NCBI GenBank assembly: GCA_000719105.1
Contig: JODX01000024.1
Location: 1 to 64,000 of the forward strand
Reading direction: 5' to 3'
DNA: 64,000 nt
Source of the DNA: Streptomyces sclerotialus
GTDB taxonomy: Bacteria > Actinomycetota > Actinomycetes > Streptomycetales > Streptomycetaceae
Shown: positions 19,497 through 28,956 of the stretch, one piece after another
Position numbering within the stretch: the stretch's first letter is position 1
Layout of the letters: each line of letters starts with the position of its first letter
The notes under the pieces: model-generated
Databases searched by the model: none
Told to the model about the DNA's origin: nothing
The model's input: the letters and a program-made list of their open reading frames with translations, nothing else
Position numbers and translations under genes: made by a program

Positions 19497-22088
19497 TCAT
19501 CCCGTACGGCGGCCCAGGCGCGCGTTCGTGTGCCGGGTCGGTTCCGCGGTCGCCGGGTCCTCCGGCCAGGGGTGTTTCGGGTACCGCCCGCGCAGCTCGG
19601 CCCGCACCGCCCGGTAGCCCTCCCGCCAGAACGAGGCGAGGTCGGCGGTGACGGCGGCCGGCCGCCCGGCGGGGGAGAGCAGGTGCACCAGGACGGGGAC
19701 CCCGGCGAGCACGGGCGACTCCTGGAGCCCAAACATCTCCTGCAACTTCACGGCCAGCACGGGCCGGTCGGGATCGGAGTAGTCGACCCGGACGCCGGAC
19801 CCGCTCGGCACGACGATCCGCTCGGGGGCGAGCTCGTCGAGCCGCAGGGCCTCCCCACCGGCCCACGGCAGCAGACGTCGCAGCGCCTCACCGGCGTCGA
19901 TCCGCGCCAGATCGGCCCGGCGCCGGGCCCGGCCCAGCTCCGGCTCCAGCCAGTCGTCCACGCGCGCGTGGAGGGCGTCGTCGGAGACGTCGGGCCAGGG
20001 CGCGCCGAGGTGCAGCCGCAGGAAGGCGAGCCGCTGCCGCAGCCGTCCGGCGTCCTGGGACCACCGCAGCAGCCCGAGCCCCTCCTCCCGCAGCCCTTCC
20101 AGCAACGCCTGCCGTACGAGGCCGGGGTCGGCGTCCTCGAGCGGCCGCACCGCGAGCTCCACGGCCCCGAGCCGCTCGACGCGCCGCGCGACGACGTCCC
20201 CGCCGGCCCAGCGCACCTCCTCGCCCGCCGCGGCCAGGGGCGCCGCCGCGAGCCGGGCCGTCTCCTCGTCCACCACGGCGGCGAGCCGCACGCGCGCGTG
20301 CCCCGCGCCGACGGGCCGGCCGGCGACGGCGACGGCCAGCCAGGGGGCTCCGCGCAGCCCGGAGCCCTCCGCGAGCTCGGCCCGCGTCCCGGACGCCATC
20401 AGGTACGACCCGCCGCGCGCCCGCGCGACCCGCTCGGGAAACGCGAGCGCGGCCACCAGCCCCGCGACCCGGTCGTCCCGCTCGTCCCGCTCGTCCCGGC
20501 CGTCCTCCCGCGTCCCGGGCACCGCCGGCCCGGCGGCGGAGGACCGCGTCTCACCCAGGTTGCCGCGCAGCCGCCGCGCCTCCGCCCGCCAGCGCTGCGC
20601 ATAGCCGTCGCCGCCGCGCCGGGCGGTCCGCCACGCGGCCGCGAGATCGTCGCCGTACTCCCGGGGCGGCTCCTCGCTCAGCAGCGCCACGACCTCCGCC
20701 GCCCGCTGCGCGCCGACTTGCCCGGCCGCGTCCAGCAGGGCGCGGGCCAGCCGGGGGTGCAGCCCCAGCCGGGACATGCGTACGCCGCGCTCCGTCGGCC
20801 GGCCGGTGGCGTCCACCGCGCCGACGGCCTCCAGCACCGTCCGTGCCGCGGCCATCGCCCCGGCCGGCGGCGGGTCCAGCAGCGCCAGCCCGGAGGCGTC
20901 GGGATCGCCCCAGCAGGCCGTCTGGAGGGCGAACGCGGTGAGGTCGGCCAGTTGCACCTCCGGCGCCGGAAAGCGCGGCAGACGGGCGTCCTCGGCCTCG
21001 GCCCAGCAGCGGTACACGGTGCCCGGGGCCTCCCGCCCGGCCCGCCCCGCACGCTGCCGTCCGGCCGCCTGGGAGGCCCGTACGGTCGTCAGTGCGCTCA
21101 GCCCGCGCGCGTGGTCCACCCGGGGCTCCCGGGCGAGCCCGGAGTCCACGACGGCCCGCACCCCCGGGACCGTCAGCGACGACTCGGCCACGGACGTGGC
21201 CAGCACCACCCGGCGGCGCGTCCCCGGGGACAGCACCGCGTCCTGCACGGCCGCCGGAGCCCGCCCGTGCACCTGGAGCACCTCGACGTCACCCAGGTCC
21301 CCGAGCTGCCCGGCCACGCGCGCGATCTCGCCCACCCCGGGCAGGAAGCACAGCACGTCGCCCGCCCGCTCGGCCAGCGCCCGCCGCACCACCGACGCCA
21401 CGTGCGTCAGCAGCGCCGGGTCCACGCGCATCCCGTGCGGAGGCATGGGGGCACCTCCCGCTCGAGCGAAGCCGAGAGTGGGGGACGGTCGCGCGGGCGG
21501 CGCCCACACGACCTCCACCGGATGGGAGACGCCCTGCGCCTCGGCCACCGGCACGTCCCCCAGCAGCCGGGCCCACCCCTCGGCGTCGGTCGTGGCGGAG
21601 GCGGCCACCAGACGCAGCTCCGGGCGGAGCGCGGCCCGTACGTCCAGCAGGAACGCCGCCACCGTGTCCGCGTCCAGATGCCGCTCGTGGCACTCGTCCA
21701 GCACGACGACGTCGACGCCGGCCAGCTCCTGGTCCCGTTGCAGCCGCTGCAGCAGCACGCCGGTCGTCACGACCTCCACGCGCGCGCGTGGTCCCACCAC
21801 GCGCTCGCCGCGCACGCTGAACCCGACGCTCTCCCCGACCCGCTCCCCGAGCAGCCACGCCATCCGCCGCGCCGCGGCCCGCGCGGCGATGCGCCGGGGC
21901 TCGGCGACGACGACCCGCCGCGCCGGCCCGCCGCCGACCAGCCCCGCCAGCACCAGCGGCACCAGCGTGGTCTTGCCGGTGCCGGGCGGTGCCACCAGCA
22001 CGGCGGCGCCGTGCGCGTCCAGCGCGTCGTCCAGGGCGGGCAGGGCGCCGCGTACCGGCAGCGTGTCGAGGGCGTCGTAACGGATCAC
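19497..22088 (-). CDS. hrpB: ATP-dependent helicase HrpB
   Basis: 863 residues from GTG 22088. It is a DEAH-box helicase of the HrpB type: motif I APPGTGKTTLVPLVLAG, motif II as DECHERHLDADT, motif III SATTD, motif VI QRAGRAGREAPG, and the HrpB-specific C-terminal region (PWPDVSDDALHARVDDWLEP, LLSPAGRPAAVTADLASFWR). The in vivo role in actinobacteria is not established; RNA or RNA-DNA substrates are likely. It is convergent with the transglycosylase gene. Confidence 0.95.
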   Translation of the reverse strand: MIRYDALDTLPVRGALPALDDALDAHGAAVLVAPPGTGKTTLVPLVLAGLVGGGPARRVVVAEPRRIAARAAARRMAWLLGERVGESVGFSVRGERVVGPRARVEVVTTGVLLQRLQRDQELAGVDVVVLDECHERHLDADTVAAFLLDVRAALRPELRLVAASATTDAEGWARLLGDVPVAEAQGVSHPVEVVWAPPARPSPTLGFARAGGAPMPPHGMRVDPALLTHVASVVRRALAERAGDVLCFLPGVGEIARVAGQLGDLGDVEVLQVHGRAPAAVQDAVLSPGTRRRVVLATSVAESSLTVPGVRAVVDSGLAREPRVDHARGLSALTTVRASQAAGRQRAGRAGREAPGTVYRCWAEAEDARLPRFPAPEVQLADLTAFALQTACWGDPDASGLALLDPPPAGAMAAARTVLEAVGAVDATGRPTERGVRMSRLGLHPRLARALLDAAGQVGAQRAAEVVALLSEEPPREYGDDLAAAWRTARRGGDGYAQRWRAEARRLRGNLGETRSSAAGPAVPGTREDGRDERDERDDRVAGLVAALAFPERVARARGGSYLMASGTRAELAEGSGLRGAPWLAVAVAGRPVGAGHARVRLAAVVDEETARLAAAPLAAAGEEVRWAGGDVVARRVERLGAVELAVRPLEDADPGLVRQALLEGLREEGLGLLRWSQDAGRLRQRLAFLRLHLGAPWPDVSDDALHARVDDWLEPELGRARRRADLARIDAGEALRRLLPWAGGEALRLDELAPERIVVPSGSGVRVDYSDPDRPVLAVKLQEMFGLQESPVLAGVPVLVHLLSPAGRPAAVTADLASFWREGYRAVRAELRGRYPKHPWPEDPATAEPTRHTNARLGRRTG

Positions 22089-22122
22089 GCCCCCAGTGTC
22101 CCCGCCACCGTTCCCGCCGCTG

Positions 22123-23031
22123 TCAGTCCCGCTCGCACACGAAGATCGCCGTCCCCGGGATCAGGCTGCCGCGCAGCGGGGACCAGCCGCCCCACTCGGA
22201 GGTGTTCCAGGAGGGCCACTCCGGTTCGACCAGGTCCACCAGGCGGAAGCCCGCCGCCACGACGTCCCGGACGCGGTCGCCGAGCGTCCTGTGGTGTTCG
22301 ACGTAGACCGCGCGGCCGTCCTCGTCCTGCTCGACGTAGGGCGTGCGGTCGAAGTACGAACCGGAGACGCTCAGCCCCTCGGGGCCGGGCTCGTCCGGGA
22401 AGGCCCAGCGGATCGGGTGGGTCACCGAGAAGACGAAACGGCCGCCCGGACGCAGCACCCGGCGCACCTCCCTCAGCACCAGCACGGGGTCGGCCACGAA
22501 GGGCAGCGCCCCGTACGCCGAGCACGCCAGGTCGAAGGAGGCGTCCGCGAAGGGGAGCGCCCCGGCGTCGGCGCAGACCAGGGGGAACGTCCCGCCGATC
22601 CGCAGCGCGTGCTGGAGTTGGCGGTGGGACAGGTCCAGGGCCACCGGGCGGGCGCCCTGGGCGGCCAGCCAGCGCGCGCACTGGGCCGCTCCGGCGCCGA
22701 TCTCCAGCACCTCCTTGCCCTTGAGGTCCTCCGGCGGGCCCAGCAGCTCCGCCTCCACCTCGTCGAGCCCCTCGGGACCCCACACGAAGCGGTCGTCCCC
22801 GAGGAAGGTGCCGTGTTCGGTCTGGTACTCGTCCGCGTTCCGGTCCCACCAGCCGCGGTTGGCGCGGGAACTCTCCGTGACCCCCGCCGCGCGGCGCGTG
22901 GCCTCGGGCTCGGAGGCCTCGGATGCGCCGGGAACCGCGCCGGGATGTGCGCCGGGATTCCGGAAGGTCTCGGGCTCTTGGATGATCTGCTCCCTCGTCG
23001 TACTCTTCCGTCTCCGTACCGGTAACGTCAC
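22123..23031 (-). CDS. Class I SAM-dependent methyltransferase
   Basis: 302 residues from GTG 23031; an internal GTG leading into TESSRANRGWWDRNADEY would give a shorter protein, and the first 50 residues are low-complexity. The Rossmann SAM site is VLEIGAGAAQCARWLAAQGA, followed by VALDLSHRQL and the motif VLREVRRVLRPGGRFVFSVT. It resembles the UbiE/COQ5-like small-molecule methyltransferases. The target is unknown. It is divergent from rpsA. Confidence 0.9.
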   Translation of the reverse strand: MTLPVRRRKSTTREQIIQEPETFRNPGAHPGAVPGASEASEPEATRRAAGVTESSRANRGWWDRNADEYQTEHGTFLGDDRFVWGPEGLDEVEAELLGPPEDLKGKEVLEIGAGAAQCARWLAAQGARPVALDLSHRQLQHALRIGGTFPLVCADAGALPFADASFDLACSAYGALPFVADPVLVLREVRRVLRPGGRFVFSVTHPIRWAFPDEPGPEGLSVSGSYFDRTPYVEQDEDGRAVYVEHHRTLGDRVRDVVAAGFRLVDLVEPEWPSWNTSEWGGWSPLRGSLIPGTAIFVCERD

Positions 23032-23384
23032 GGCAGGGACCCCCCGGGCCCGAGCGGCTCCGGAGCGTCGTCCGACTACGGCATACGGGCGGCGTCGCGT
23101 GTGCTCTTGTGCCGGTTATGAGGCGATCCGCCCCGGGTGTGCGCCTTCGCGCATTGACCCTGTCCGGCTGCCCCCGTATGCTACAAGTTGCGCTGCGGGC
23201 CTGCGCACCTCAGACGTAGCAGGCTGCGCTCGCATCTGTTGTATGTCCCCTCGGTTGTCGAGGCGCCACCACCGGTTGATCCGGAGAGGCGCTTCCTTGG
23301 CTGTCCGGCTTCTGCAGAGCGAAACGGGCTCCCGGCGTAAGCAGTACCTACGACTTCAATGTCCGTACCGGAGCCCTTTCCCAC
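23032..23384 (+). other. rpsA upstream region and long leader
   Basis: 353 bases between a methyltransferase gene and rpsA. It holds the consensus promoter at 23154-23182 and a transcribed leader of about 195 bases. The leader has scope for hairpins (for example TGCGC at about 23194 with GCGCA at about 23208) and could host autogenous control by S1, as in E. coli. No coding frame is supported. Confidence 0.5.
23154..23182 (+). promoter_or_regulatory. Consensus housekeeping-sigma promoter of rpsA
   Basis: TTGACC (23154-23159), a 17-base spacer and TATGCT (23177-23182). This is the best match to an HrdB-type (sigma-70) promoter in the window, as expected for a ribosomal protein gene. The start point would be near 23189. 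Confidence 0.82.
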
Positions 23385-24878
23385 ATGACGAGCAGCACCG
23401 AGACCACCGCCACCACGCCGCAGGTAGCGGTCAACGACATCGGTAACGAGGAAGCCTTCCTCGCCGCGATCGACGAGACGATCAAGTACTTCAACGACGG
23501 CGACATCGTCGACGGCGTCATCGTGAAGGTCGACCGGGACGAGGTCCTGCTCGACATCGGTTACAAGACCGAAGGTGTCATCCCGAGCCGCGAGCTCTCG
23601 ATCAAGCACGACGTCGACCCCAACGAGGTCGTCGCCGTCGGTGACGAGATCGAAGCCCTCGTTCTCCAGAAGGAGGACAAGGAAGGCCGCCTGATCCTCT
23701 CGAAGAAGCGCGCCCAGTACGAGCGCGCCTGGGGCACCATCGAGAAGATCAAGGAAGAGGACGGCATCGTCACCGGTACCGTCATCGAGGTCGTCAAGGG
23801 TGGTCTCATCCTCGACATCGGCCTCCGTGGCTTCCTGCCGGCCTCCCTCGTCGAGATGCGTCGTGTCCGCGACCTCCAGCCCTACGTGGGCAAGGAGCTC
23901 GAGGCCAAGATCATCGAGCTGGACAAGAACCGCAACAACGTGGTCCTGTCCCGCCGTGCCTGGCTGGAGCAGACCCAGTCCGAGGTCCGCCAGACGTTCC
24001 TCACGACCCTCCAGAAGGGTCAGGTCCGCTCCGGTGTGGTCTCCTCGATCGTCAACTTCGGTGCCTTCGTGGACCTGGGTGGCGTCGACGGTCTGGTCCA
24101 CGTCTCCGAGCTGTCCTGGAAGCACATCGACCACCCCTCCGAGGTCGTCGAGGTCGGCCAGGAGGTCACCGTCGAGGTCCTGGACGTCGACATGGACCGC
24201 GAGCGCGTCTCCCTGTCGCTGAAGGCGACCCAGGAAGACCCGTGGCAGCAGTTCGCCCGCACCCACCAGATCGGCCAGGTCGTGCCCGGCAAGGTCACGA
24301 AGCTGGTTCCGTTCGGTGCGTTCGTCCGCGTGGACGAGGGCATCGAGGGTCTGGTCCACATCTCCGAGCTGGCCGAGCGCCACGTGGAGATCCCGGAGCA
24401 GGTCGTCCAGGTCAACGACGAGATCTTCGTCAAGGTCATCGACATCGACCTCGAGCGCCGCCGCATCAGCCTCTCGCTGAAGCAGGCCAACGAGTCCTTC
24501 GGTGCCGACCCGACGGCGGTCGAGTTCGACCCGACCCTGTACGGCATGGCCGCGTCCTACGACGACCAGGGCAACTACATCTACCCCGAGGGCTTCGACC
24601 CCGAGACCAACGACTGGCTCGAGGGCTACGAGAAGCAGCGCGAGGAGTGGGAGCGCCAGTACGCCGAGGCGCAGACGCGCTTCGAGCAGCACCAGGCGCA
24701 GGTCATCAAGTCCCGCGAGGCGGACGAGCAGGCTGCTGCCGAGGGTGGCGAGGCCGCCGCTCCGGCCGCGTCCGGCGGCGGTTCGTACTCCTCCGAGGGC
24801 GCTGACAACTCCGGCGCTCTCGCCTCGGACGAGGCCCTGGCCGCGCTCCGCGAGAAGCTCGCCGGCGGCCAGAGCTGA
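23385..24878 (+). CDS. rpsA: 30S ribosomal protein S1
   Basis: 497 residues with four S1 (OB-fold) RNA-binding domains, at about 43-110, 125-195, 210-280 and 297-365. The last two carry the canonical FGAFVDLGGVDGLVHVSELS and FGAFVRVDEGIEGLVHISEL signatures. The C-terminal 130 residues are Ala/Glu/Gln/Ser-rich and probably disordered. Actinobacterial S1 has four domains rather than the six of E. coli. It helps load structured mRNAs on the 30S subunit. Given the many leaderless mRNAs in this organism, its requirement may be message-dependent. Confidence 0.97.
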   Translation: MTSSTETTATTPQVAVNDIGNEEAFLAAIDETIKYFNDGDIVDGVIVKVDRDEVLLDIGYKTEGVIPSRELSIKHDVDPNEVVAVGDEIEALVLQKEDKEGRLILSKKRAQYERAWGTIEKIKEEDGIVTGTVIEVVKGGLILDIGLRGFLPASLVEMRRVRDLQPYVGKELEAKIIELDKNRNNVVLSRRAWLEQTQSEVRQTFLTTLQKGQVRSGVVSSIVNFGAFVDLGGVDGLVHVSELSWKHIDHPSEVVEVGQEVTVEVLDVDMDRERVSLSLKATQEDPWQQFARTHQIGQVVPGKVTKLVPFGAFVRVDEGIEGLVHISELAERHVEIPEQVVQVNDEIFVKVIDIDLERRRISLSLKQANESFGADPTAVEFDPTLYGMAASYDDQGNYIYPEGFDPETNDWLEGYEKQREEWERQYAEAQTRFEQHQAQVIKSREADEQAAAEGGEAAAPAASGGGSYSSEGADNSGALASDEALAALREKLAGGQS

Positions 24879-24947
24879 GCAGGCTCGAAGGCTGAGTTCT
24901 CCCGCAGGGGAAACGCTCAACCGCTGAGCGGCGACAGTCGCTGACCG

Positions 24948-24977
24948 AGGCCCGCACCCACCTGGGTGCGGGCCTTC
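24948..24977 (+). terminator. Terminator of rpsA
   Basis: A perfect 12-bp stem (24948-24959 with 24964-24975), a four-base loop and TT, 69 bases beyond the rpsA stop. Confidence 0.85.
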
Positions 24978-25136
24978 GGCGTATGCGCCCGCGGGGCATG
25001 GGGTTCCCCGCCGGCACGGTGCCGGGGACCGGGCGGGCGTACGGACAGGGCTCCGGCCGACACAGTCATGCCGGCGGGGGAATGCCCATGCCCCGCACGG
25101 CGTTGTGCGTGACGGACACGAGGAGGAGCGGTCGCA

Positions 25137-26075
25137 GTGCTTGATCCGCAGGGTTTGTACGCATGGGAGCCGAAGGGCCTGGCCGTTGTCGACATGGCGC
25201 TGGCCCAGGAGTCGGCCGGGCTGGTGATGCTCTACCACTTCGACGGATACATCGACGCGGGCGAGACCGGCGACCAGATCGTCGACCGGCTCCTCGACTC
25301 GCTGCCCCACCAGGTCGTCGCCCGGTTCGACCACGACCGGCTCGTGGACTACCGCGCCCGCCGTCCGCTGCTGACGTTCAAGCGGGACCGCTGGACCGGC
25401 TACGAGGAGCCCACGCTGGACGTGCGGCTCGTCCAGGACGCCACCGGGGCGCCCTTCCTGCTGCTGTCCGGCCCGGAGCCGGACGTCGAGTGGGAGCGGT
25501 TCGCCGTGGCCGTCCAGCAGATCGTGGAGCGGCTCGGCGTACGCCTGTCCGTGAACTTCCACGGCATCCCCATGGGTGTCCCGCACACCCGCCCGGTCGG
25601 CCTCACCCCGCACGGCAACCGCACCGAGCTCGTACCCGGTCAGCGCAGCCCCTTCGAGGAGGCGCAGGTCCCCGGCAGCGCCGAGGCTTTGGTCGAGTAC
25701 CGCCTGATGGAGGCCGGCCATGACGTCCTGGGCGTCGCCGCGCACGTGCCGCACTACATCGCCCGCTCCCCGTACCCGGACGCGGCCCTGACCGTCCTGG
25801 AGGCGATCACCGCCGCGACCGGGCTGGTCCTGCCCGGCGTCGCCCACGCGCTGCGCACCCAGGCGCACCGCACCCAGACCGAGATCGACCGGCAGATCCA
25901 GGAGGGCGACGACGAACTCGTCTCCCTGGTCCAGGGCCTCGAGCACCAGTACGACGCCGCGGCGGGCGCCGAGACGCGCGGCAACATGCTGGCCGAGCCC
26001 GTCGACCTGCCCTCCGCGGACGAGATCGGGCGCGAGTTCGAGAAGTTCCTGGCGGAGCGGGAGGGCGAAGGCTGA
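25137..26075 (+). CDS. PAC2 family protein
   Basis: 312 residues from GTG 25137, with AGGAGGAG upstream at a slightly long spacing. It belongs to the PAC2 family ([17 protein letters not shown] near the start, [13 protein letters not shown] in the middle), related to proteasome assembly chaperones. Actinobacteria have 20S proteasomes, but a chaperone role for this bacterial family is not demonstrated. It lies between rpsA and coaE. Confidence 0.9.
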   Translation: MLDPQGLYAWEPKGLAVVDMALAQESAGLVMLYHFDGYIDAGETGDQIVDRLLDSLPHQVVARFDHDRLVDYRARRPLLTFKRDRWTGYEEPTLDVRLVQDATGAPFLLLSGPEPDVEWERFAVAVQQIVERLGVRLSVNFHGIPMGVPHTRPVGLTPHGNRTELVPGQRSPFEEAQVPGSAEALVEYRLMEAGHDVLGVAAHVPHYIARSPYPDAALTVLEAITAATGLVLPGVAHALRTQAHRTQTEIDRQIQEGDDELVSLVQGLEHQYDAAAGAETRGNMLAEPVDLPSADEIGREFEKFLAEREGEG

Positions 26076-26114
26076 GCGGGGGAGGGCGGCGGCTGGGCAC
26101 CACCGGCAGGGGCC

Positions 26115-26120
26115 TAAGCT
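26115..26120 (+). promoter_or_regulatory. Leaderless -10 box of coaE
   Basis: TAAGCT ends seven bases before the coaE ATG at 26128. No Shine-Dalgarno sequence is present. Confidence 0.5.
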
Positions 26121-26127
26121 TCGGCTC

Positions 26128-26760
26128 ATGCTGAAAGTGGGGTTGACCGGGGGCATCGGGGCCGGCAAGAGCGAGGTGTCGCGGCTGCTCGTCGAGTGCG
26201 GCGCCGTACTGATCGACGCCGACCGGATCGCACGCGAGGTCGTCGCGCCCGGCACACCCGGGCTGGCGGCGGTCGTCGACGCCTTCGGCGAGGAGGTCCT
26301 CACCCCGGACGGCAGCCTCGACCGGCCCAGGCTGGGCTCCGTCGTCTTCGCCGACCCCGAGAAGCTCGCCGTGCTCAACTCGATCGTGCACCCCCTGGTG
26401 GGCGCCCGTTCCCGCGAGCTGGAGAACGCCGCCGCCGAGGACGCCGTCGTGGTCCACGACGTTCCCCTCCTCACCGAGAACGGGCTGGCCCCGCTGTACG
26501 ACCTCGTCATCGTCGTGGACGCCGCCCCCGCCACCCAGCTCGACCGGCTGGTCCGGCTGCGCGGCATGACCGAGGAGGACGCCCGCGCGCGGATGGCCGC
26601 CCAGGCAACCCGTGAGAAGCGCCGGGAGATCGCGGACATCGTCATCGACAACGATGTACCGCTGGAGGACCTTCAGCGGCGGGTGCGGGACGTGTGGGCC
26701 GAGCTCGTGCGCAGGGCGCGGCGGACCCAGGAAGCGACCCGGGAACCGCTCCAGGAATAG
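26128..26760 (+). CDS. coaE: Dephospho-CoA kinase
   Basis: 210 residues, the usual length. The P-loop is [10 protein letters not shown] and the acceptor-site motif is [22 protein letters not shown] and the lid arginines in [17 protein letters not shown] are as expected. It catalyses the last step of coenzyme A synthesis, phosphorylating the ribose 3' hydroxyl of dephospho-CoA. The TPR gene follows after 52 bases. Confidence 0.96.
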   Translation: MLKVGLTGGIGAGKSEVSRLLVECGAVLIDADRIAREVVAPGTPGLAAVVDAFGEEVLTPDGSLDRPRLGSVVFADPEKLAVLNSIVHPLVGARSRELENAAAEDAVVVHDVPLLTENGLAPLYDLVIVVDAAPATQLDRLVRLRGMTEEDARARMAAQATREKRREIADIVIDNDVPLEDLQRRVRDVWAELVRRARRTQEATREPLQE

Positions 26761-26812
26761 CGCTCCGCCACGGCGGCGTTGAACCGTTGCGGCAAGGGGA
26801 AGGAATGCAGAC

Positions 26813-27193
26813 GTGCCCGAGAACAGCGGAACCAGTGGACGTACTCCTGAGACGCACGTCATCGACTTCCGTGCGGCCGAGCAACTGCTCGCGGCGAACG
26901 ATCCCCGGGGCGCGGTGAAGCTCCTCGACCCCGTCATCGCCGCGCACCCCGAGAACACGGCCGCCCGGCTGCTGCGCGCCCGCGCCTTCTTCGCGGCCGC
27001 GCAACTGCGGCCCGCCGAGCTGGAGTTCACGATCGTCCTGGAGCGCGAGCCGGACAACGCGTTCGCGCACTTCGCGCTGGCGCGCACCTACCAGCGGCGG
27101 AACCTGCCCGACCAGGCCCAGCGGCACTTTCGTCTCGCGGCCGCGCTCGACCCCAATCCGGAGTACCTGCACGCGGCACACTTCGACTCGTGA
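26813..27193 (+). CDS. Tetratricopeptide repeat protein
   Basis: 126 residues from GTG 26813, preceded by AAGGGGAAGGA. Three TPR-like helix pairs cover residues about 22-120 (LLAANDPRGAVKLLDPVIA, ARLLRARAFFAAAQLRPAEL, AHFALARTYQRRNLPDQAQR), each with the small/large residue pattern of TPRs. There is no signal peptide and no enzymatic domain, so it is probably a small cytoplasmic adaptor. It is probably co-transcribed with coaE. Confidence 0.88.
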   Translation: MPENSGTSGRTPETHVIDFRAAEQLLAANDPRGAVKLLDPVIAAHPENTAARLLRARAFFAAAQLRPAELEFTIVLEREPDNAFAHFALARTYQRRNLPDQAQRHFRLAAALDPNPEYLHAAHFDS

Positions 27194-27218
27194 CCGCGCG
27201 GCGGTGTACGCAGGAGTC

Positions 27219-27296
27219 GAGCCAGGAAGGCGAGCCAGGAAGGCGAGCCAGGAAGGCGAGCCAGGAAGGCGAGCCAGGAAGGCGAGCGAGGAAGTC
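27219..27296 (+). repeat. 13-bp tandem repeat with Shine-Dalgarno-like core
   Basis: Five perfect copies of GAGCCAGGAAGGC (27219-27283) and a sixth copy with two changes (27284-27296). The block lies between the TPR gene stop and the start of the acyltransferase-like gene. Each unit contains AGGAAGG, close to an anti-16S pairing sequence. Thirteen is not a multiple of three, so copy-number change would shift any reading frame running through it. Confidence 0.92.
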
Positions 27297-27314
27297 GAGC
27301 AGGGGGAGGCGACC

Positions 27315-28310
27315 GTGCTGATGGACACGCTGCGCGCGGACGGTGAACTGGCCCGGTGGCTGAAGGCGCGTGGAACCGACGACGCGGATGGCGTCCCGCG
27401 CGTGGACGTACGGCTTCCTTCCCCCGACGACCTCCCCGACCTGCTGCTGGACCTGGCGGTGCCGTACGAGGACGTCAATGAGCTGCTGGCGCTGCGAGCC
27501 GTGCTGACCGCCGACGAGGAGGCGCTCCGGCTCCTCGAGCGGTGCGTGGGCGAGCTCGTGCGCGACATGGGGGAGCCGGGCGGAGCACCGCGGTTCCCCG
27601 AGTTCCCCCCGGAGTCCGGCCCGCTGGGGCGGTACTTCTACGTGTACGTCTTCGCCGCCGCCCTGCCGTACGTACGCGCCTACCACCGTGAGCACGGTGT
27701 CCCGGACGACGTGTCGCGGCGTACGCTCGCGGACGTCGGCCGCGGCCTGTCGCTGCACCGCAGGCGCCACGGCACGGGCGGGCTGCAGACGCCGGACTGG
27801 TTCGCGCTGCACTTCCACGGCGAGCTGTACCAGCTGGGACGGCTCCAGTTCCAGCGCTCGCGGCTGGCCGAGTTCAACGCGGCGGGATTCGCGGCGGCCG
27901 GTCTGTACATACGGCCCGGGGAGCCGTATCTCGGCCTCCACATCCCCGACTTCCGCGGCCCCCTGTCGCCGGACGCGTGCGCACGGTCGCTCGCCCTGGC
28001 GCGGGACTTCTTCCCCCGCCACTTCCCGGACGAGCGCCACGAGGCGGCCGGCTGCCACTCCTGGCTGCTGGATCCGCAGCTGCGGCGGTATCTGCCCGGG
28101 GACTCCAACATCGTGCGGTTCCAGGACCTGTTCGAGACGACGTACGTCGACACGGTGCCGTCGGACGGCTCGCCCGTCCGCTTCGTCTTCGGGAACCCGG
28201 ACCTGCCGGTGGAGACGCTGCCGCGGCGGACGAGTGTCGAGCGGGCGGTCGGGGACCATCTGCGGGCGGGCGAGCACTGGCACGTCGGGCACGGCTGGTT
28301 CACGCTCTGA
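27315..28310 (+). CDS. Acyltransferase-domain (GNAT-like) protein
   Basis: 331 residues from GTG 27315, with GGGGGAGG six bases upstream; ATG 27321 is an alternative. An in-frame GTG at 27204 would translate the 13-bp repeats and has no ribosome binding site, so I rejected it. The N-terminal half is helical (VPYEDVNELLALRAVL). The C-terminal half (LGLHIPDFRGPLSPDACARS, CHSWLLDPQLRRYLPGDSNI) matches the GNAT-like C-terminal domain seen in Streptomyces proteins annotated as acyltransferases. Neither substrate nor activity is known. Confidence 0.82.
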   Translation: MLMDTLRADGELARWLKARGTDDADGVPRVDVRLPSPDDLPDLLLDLAVPYEDVNELLALRAVLTADEEALRLLERCVGELVRDMGEPGGAPRFPEFPPESGPLGRYFYVYVFAAALPYVRAYHREHGVPDDVSRRTLADVGRGLSLHRRRHGTGGLQTPDWFALHFHGELYQLGRLQFQRSRLAEFNAAGFAAAGLYIRPGEPYLGLHIPDFRGPLSPDACARSLALARDFFPRHFPDERHEAAGCHSWLLDPQLRRYLPGDSNIVRFQDLFETTYVDTVPSDGSPVRFVFGNPDLPVETLPRRTSVERAVGDHLRAGEHWHVGHGWFTL

Positions 28311-28339
28311 ACCGGCCGTGCTCCGAGCCGTTGGCCTCC

Positions 28340-28384
28340 GGGGCTGTCGGGGCTCTCGGGGCTCTCGGGGCTCCCGGGGCTTTC
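28340..28384. repeat. 9-bp GGGGCTNTC tandem repeat
   Basis: Five near-identical 9-mers (GGGGCTGTC, two of GGGGCTCTC, GGGGCTCCC, GGGGCTTTC) fill the gap between two convergent genes and run onto the stop codon of the S4 protein gene. Slippage here could extend or alter the S4 C-terminus. Confidence 0.8.
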
Positions 28385-28901
28385 AGGGCCTGTCGCGTCC
28401 GTGGCTGTCGCCCGGTCCGCCGAGATCGCGCAGGCGCTCCAGCTCGCGGCGGTCGCGCTTGGTGGGGCGGCCCGCGCCGCGGTCGCGGACGCCCGCGGGA
28501 GCGACGGTCTCGCGGGGCGGGGGCGGCGGGCTGTTGTCGACGTAGCACTGCACCGCGACCGGGGCGCCGACCCGCTTGCGGATCAGCCGCTTGACGACGA
28601 CGATCCGCTCACGGCCGGCGTGGCGCAGCCGTACCTCGTCGCCGACGCGGACCGCGTAGGCGGGCTTGACGCGTTCGCCGTTGACGCGGACGTGGCCGCC
28701 CCGGCAGGCGGTCGCGCCCAGCGAACGGGTCTTGACGAGGCGGACGGCCCAGATCCAGCTGTCGATGCGCACGGTCTCGCCGTTCGCCGGGCGGGCGGCT
28801 TCGGCGGCGGCCACGGCGTCGACGGAGGCCCTGTCGTCCTGGTTGCCCGTCTCGCCGACCGGTCCGGCAGCGGCCCGCACGTCCGCACCCTCTGTAGCCA
28901 T
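28383..28901 (-). CDS. S4-domain RNA-binding protein (Hsp15-like)
   Basis: 172 residues. After a 40-residue acidic leader, residues about 45-105 form an S4 domain ([40 protein letters not shown]), as in Hsp15/HslR, which binds stalled 50S subunits carrying peptidyl-tRNA. A Pro-rich linker and a basic C-terminal tail ([18 protein letters not shown]) follow. TAGGGT on the minus strand (28909-28914) ends seven bases before the ATG, suggesting a leaderless mRNA. It is divergent from the glycosylase gene. Confidence 0.9.
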   Translation of the reverse strand: MATEGADVRAAAGPVGETGNQDDRASVDAVAAAEAARPANGETVRIDSWIWAVRLVKTRSLGATACRGGHVRVNGERVKPAYAVRVGDEVRLRHAGRERIVVVKRLIRKRVGAPVAVQCYVDNSPPPPPRETVAPAGVRDRGAGRPTKRDRRELERLRDLGGPGDSHGRDRP

Positions 28902-28956
28902 GCCCTCGACCCTAGCCCGTCGACGGGTGAGGTCCGAAACCTTTTACCGTGGAGAC

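Noticed and set aside
27219..27296. CRISPR-like array
   Set aside because: The units are 13 bp and contiguous with no spacers; no cas genes are present.
27204..27314. GTG 27204 as start of the acyltransferase-like protein
   Set aside because: It would translate the 13-bp repeats into low-complexity Arg/Lys/Glu sequence, and has no ribosome site; GTG 27315 has a strong one.
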